Shown here one piece after another: positions 60,474 to 64,000 of a stretch of 64,000 nt of DNA. The translations under genes were made by a program, and so were the position numbers. The notes beneath the pieces are model-generated. The model worked only from the letters and a program-made list of their open reading frames with translations. It did not search any database and had not been told where the DNA came from. Every line of letters starts with the position of its first letter. The stretch's first letter is position 1. Source of the DNA: an uncultured Clostridia bacterium (GTDB lineage: Bacteria > Bacillota > Clostridia > Oscillospirales > JAAYOS01); the NCBI GenBank assembly GCA_947631015.1, contig CANRJS010000005.1, forward strand, positions 39,733 through 103,732, written 5' to 3'.

Positions 60474-62045
<1,572 letters not shown>

Positions 62046-62207
62046 CTATTTTTCTGCACTTCGACCCGCTTGTCCCGTGATTCCGCCGACCGATTTAGAT
62101 AAAATGCAACAGGCTCGGCGCATCGCGGCGGATCTGCGGGCGAAGCCCGCAACCGCTTCACGGAGTGTAACTCCGTCCCTCAAGCGAGCTTAGGAGAGAT
62201 GGGAGCG

Positions 62208-62247
62208 CAAAATTCCCCGCGAAGCTTTCGTTTCGCGGGGAATTTTA
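62208..62247 (+). terminator. Strong hairpin/terminator before the recombinase gene
   Basis: AAAATTCCCCGCGAA pairs with TTCGCGGGGAATTTT, T run on the plus strand. It lies in the divergent gap between guaB and the recombinase, which otherwise (62037-62291) shows no gene. Confidence 0.75.
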
Positions 62248-62291
62248 TCGTGCTCCGATATTAGCGAGAAAAGTTTGCTTCCCAAGTAAGA

Positions 62292-62320
62292 TTGAGACAC
62301 GGCAACACAAAATATATTGT
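62292..62320 (+). promoter_or_regulatory. Probable promoter of the tyrosine recombinase gene
   Basis: TTGAGA (62292-62297), 17 bp, TATTGT (62315-62320). Confidence 0.6.
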
Positions 62321-62389
62321 ATGATTGTCCCGTCGGCAATGCAGTAAAGGCGGCAAAGCCGCCTCACCAAATACTCTAAGGAGGCACAC

Positions 62390-63271
62390 ATGGAAAACAC
62401 AACAATAATACTGACCGGGGAGATAATCTCGGCATTTGCTTTTGACCTCGAGGCGAAGCACCGCAGCGTCTGCACGCGCGAGAAGTATCTGCACGACGCG
62501 AAGATGTTCGCGAAGTTCCTCGCGGGGCGCGCCGTCTCGCCGGAGCTGGCGCTCGAGTACCGGGAAGCCCTCATCGCAGCGGGGTACTCGCTTTCGAGTG
62601 TGGGCACGATGCTGGCATCGATGAGCGTCCTGCTGAAGTTCCTCGGCAGGTCGGACTGCCGCGTCGAGCGGCCGAGGGTGCAAAAGCAGACGTTCCGTCC
62701 GGACGAAAAGGAGCTCACGAAAAAGGAATACTTTAAGCTCCTGAAAGCCGCCGAGCCCCGCGAACGTGTGCTCCTTGAGGCGATATGCTCCACGGGGATA
62801 CGAATATCCGAGCTTCAGTATTTCACGGTGGAGGGGGTGAAGCGCGGCGCGCTGTCCGTTACCTGCAAAGGCAAGACCCGCTCGATACTTCTCTCCGGCC
62901 GGACCCGGAACCTGCTGCTCCAGTTTGCGAAGAAAACCGGGATAACGTCCGGCCTGCTGTTCCTCGGGCGGAACGGACAGCCCATCCATAGAGGTACGGT
63001 CTGGGCGATGATGAAGCGCCTCGCAAGGAAGTCCAAGGTGCCGGAGTCTAAGGTCTTCCCGCACAACCTGCGGAAGCTGTTCGCCCGGATGTTCTACGAA
63101 ATGAATCGCGATATCGCGAAGCTCGCGGACGTCCTCGGCCACAGCAGCATAAACACTACGCGCATATACATCATGACTACCGGCGCGGAACACCGCGCGA
63201 TACTCGATAAGCTGGACCTCGTCCCGGATACGGAGTACCGTCCGGCGCCGGGCAGGCGGCGAACGGCATAG
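62390..63271 (+). CDS. Tyrosine recombinase, likely DNA invertase of the adjacent pilin switch
   Basis: Protein of 293 residues, complete. N-terminal SAM-like core-binding domain (about 10-95: VCTREKYLHDAKMFAKFLAG). The catalytic domain shows all key residues: Arg in STGIRISELQYF (about 140), Lys in CKGKTRSI (about 162), HxxR in PHNLRKLFARMFY (about 223), His in DVLGHSSINTTRIY (about 250) and the nucleophile Tyr a few residues on. AAGGAGGCACAC precedes the ATG. The size matches XerC/D-like phase-variation recombinases. Sixteen bases past its stop begins the first of two inverted sites flanking a promoter, so it most likely catalyses that inversion. A mobile-element integrase is the alternative. 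Confidence 0.92.
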   Translation: MENTTIILTGEIISAFAFDLEAKHRSVCTREKYLHDAKMFAKFLAGRAVSPELALEYREALIAAGYSLSSVGTMLASMSVLLKFLGRSDCRVERPRVQKQTFRPDEKELTKKEYFKLLKAAEPRERVLLEAICSTGIRISELQYFTVEGVKRGALSVTCKGKTRSILLSGRTRNLLLQFAKKTGITSGLLFLGRNGQPIHRGTVWAMMKRLARKSKVPESKVFPHNLRKLFARMFYEMNRDIAKLADVLGHSSINTTRIYIMTTGAEHRAILDKLDLVPDTEYRPAPGRRRTA

Positions 63272-63285
63272 GCCGGGCAACAAAA

Positions 63286-63313
63286 AATCGACATTATTGA
63301 TATAATGTCGATT
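63286..63313 (+). repeat. Left inverted site of the invertible segment
   Basis: 12-bp arm AATCGACATTAT, core TGAT, then the exact complementary arm: a typical tyrosine-recombinase crossover site. Its reverse complement matches 63571-63596 at 24 of 26 positions. Confidence 0.85.
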
Positions 63314-63358
63314 CAAGAAGGCCGGACGGTATGCCGCGTCCGCATAAAATCAATTATT

Positions 63359-63386
63359 ATTATAGTCATTCCGCCAAAGAAGTCAA
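63359..63386 (-). promoter_or_regulatory. Invertible sigma-A promoter, currently pointing away from the pilin gene
   Basis: On the minus strand TTGACT (63381-63386) and TATAAT (63359-63364), spacer 16 bp. It lies inside the segment bounded by the two inverted sites. As read here it transcribes leftward through site 1 toward the 3' end of the recombinase gene. Confidence 0.8.
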
Positions 63387-63444
63387 GAGCTGAGAGAAAA
63401 TTTCTCGTCAAACAGGCTTGATTTACATATTTTGGGTGTGGTCG

Positions 63445-63492
63445 GCACACCCTCGGCGTTCCTTTTGAAAGCAAAGGAGCGGGAGGGTGTGC
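63445..63492. other. Long hairpin inside the invertible segment
   Basis: GCACACCCTC (63445-63454) pairs exactly with GAGGGTGTGC (63483-63492); CCTTT/AAAGG can extend the stem inside. No clear T run, so it may be a weak terminator or a structural element. Confidence 0.6.
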
Positions 63493-63570
63493 GAAAGCGC
63501 GCCCAAATTTTCCGATATGTGCAAAACAGAAACGATTCTGCCGCAGTTTCGCGGGAAACAGCGGGCGCGT

Positions 63571-63598
63571 AATTGACATTATATCAATAACGTCGAAA
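63571..63598 (-). repeat. Right inverted site of the invertible segment
   Basis: Arm AATTGACATTAT, core ATCA (the reverse complement of the left core TGAT), then ATAACGTCGA. It is opposite in orientation to the left site, so recombination between the two would invert the 257 bp in between. Confidence 0.82.
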
Positions 63599-63677
63599 AA
63601 GAGGTCCTCCCGACGGCAGTTCCGCATAGCCTTTGTCGATTTTGACGAAGGAAAACACTCTTTTGGGAGGTTCAACA

Positions 63678-64000
63678 ATGAAAGCAAACACTCTGAAAGA
63701 AGACAGGAAAGGCTTCACGTTGGTCGAGTTGATCGTGGTAATCGCGATACTCGCAATCCTCGCGGCGGTCGCGTACCCGGTTTACAACGGCTACATAGAT
63801 TATACGCACAAAGGCACAGACCGAGCGACAGTGGGCGAGATCATCCGCGCTATTGAGCTTGCCAACTATGATGATCCCAGTCTGTTTGAAAACGGCGGTG
63901 TTGTTTATATCAGCGGCCCGAGCGGGAACGGCACGACAGGCGGAGACACTGCTACCAACGCCGCGTTGAGCAACGCTTTGGGAGATCTGACCACAGTTAA
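63678..64000 (+). CDS. Type IV pilin-like prepilin (partial, runs off the window)
   Basis: At least 107 residues; the frame is open at the right edge. Short basic leader (KANTLKEDRK), then the prepilin-peptidase site and hydrophobic N-helix GFTLVELIVVIAILAILA, with the conserved Glu at position 5 of the mature protein. A globular part follows (YNGYIDYTHKGTDRATVGEIIRAIELANYDD). Glycine/threonine-rich text (SGPSGNGTTGGDTATNAAL) ends the visible part. GGGAGG lies eight bases ahead of the ATG. The leader region from 63599 holds no promoter I can see, so expression should depend on the invertible promoter upstream. Confidence 0.9.
   Translation, partial: MKANTLKEDRKGFTLVELIVVIAILAILAAVAYPVYNGYIDYTHKGTDRATVGEIIRAIELANYDDPSLFENGGVVYISGPSGNGTTGGDTATNAALSNALGDLTTV

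Noticed and set aside
63571..63601. TTGACA at 63573-63578 as a fixed promoter for the pilin gene
   Set aside because: The bases 17 further on read AAAAAG, with no usable -10; the TTGACA is part of the recombination site.
63313..63687. Minus-strand frame of 124 codons across the invertible segment
   Set aside because: No family resemblance and it spans both the promoter and the right inverted site; unlikely to be coding.

Overview
The window looks like a chromosome segment of a GC-rich, spore-forming anaerobic clostridium of the Oscillospirales/Ruminococcaceae type, probably a gut bacterium. This is inferred from the gene content. A GerA-type spore germination operon (gerAA-gerAC-gerAB) sits beside a SurA/PrsA-like lipoprotein foldase. 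groES-groEL is under a perfect CIRCE element. lexA has a Firmicutes-type LexA box over its own -35. There is an anaerobic sulfatase-maturase-like radical SAM enzyme, an S-layer-homology surface protein, a Firmicutes-type sigma/anti-sigma pair, strong GGAGG ribosome binding sites and many consensus sigma-A promoters.

Layout. 0.2-5 kb: a leftward group with the TldD/TldE protease pair, a radical SAM/SPASM enzyme and an alpha/beta hydrolase, then tRNA-Pro. 5.4-12.7 kb: a tightly coupled leftward operon (TerB-N/TerB-C-type protein, BrxC/BrxD-like ATPase, Lhr-like helicase, RecQ) under a consensus promoter; this may be a DNA-processing or defence module. 12.8-16.2 kb: GH35/42-like glycosidase, class I amidotransferase, patatin-like hydrolase. 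16.3-18 kb: tRNA-Val with a scrambled copy of its own 3' end, several hairpin repeats, and an XRE regulator beside an exact inverted repeat. 18-23.8 kb: a giant secreted transglutaminase-like/SLH protein. 24-35 kb: chaperonins, lipid kinase, rRNA-type methyltransferase, uracil-DNA glycosylase, esterase, ispD-ispF, MATE pump, acetyltransferases. 36-42 kb: tRNA-Leu, ATP-grasp, DUF2461, ECF S component, AI-2E-type permease, an AT-rich DUF4375 gene. 41-46 kb: foldase and germination operon. 46-54.5 kb: acetyltransferase, membrane protein, a lipoprotein behind a duplicated leader, lexA, kinase/DUF3842, sigma/anti-sigma, VOC protein, an AT-rich orphan gene. 54.5-58 kb: tRNA-Lys (also with a scrambled tail copy), a cation/proton antiporter behind a fluoride riboswitch, and a Gly-Arg-His tRNA cluster plus tRNA-Gln. 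58-62 kb: pyrB-like, lysA-like, guaB. 62.3-64 kb: a tyrosine recombinase, an apparent invertible promoter, and a type IV prepilin that runs off the window.

The most interesting system is the last one. A complete tyrosine recombinase gene is followed by two inverted copies of a roughly 26-bp site (12-bp arms around a 4-bp core). They flank 257 bp that carry a strong sigma-A promoter on the minus strand. As read here the promoter points away from the prepilin gene; flipping the segment would point it at the gene. This is the architecture of a phase-variable pilin switch. The second theme is a modular repeat family built from three or four hairpins whose stems differ in sequence but keep pairing. 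It lies directly behind tRNA terminators (Pro, Val, Leu, Lys) and in other intergenic gaps. Two of these tRNA loci also carry direct and inverted fragments of the tRNA 3' half.
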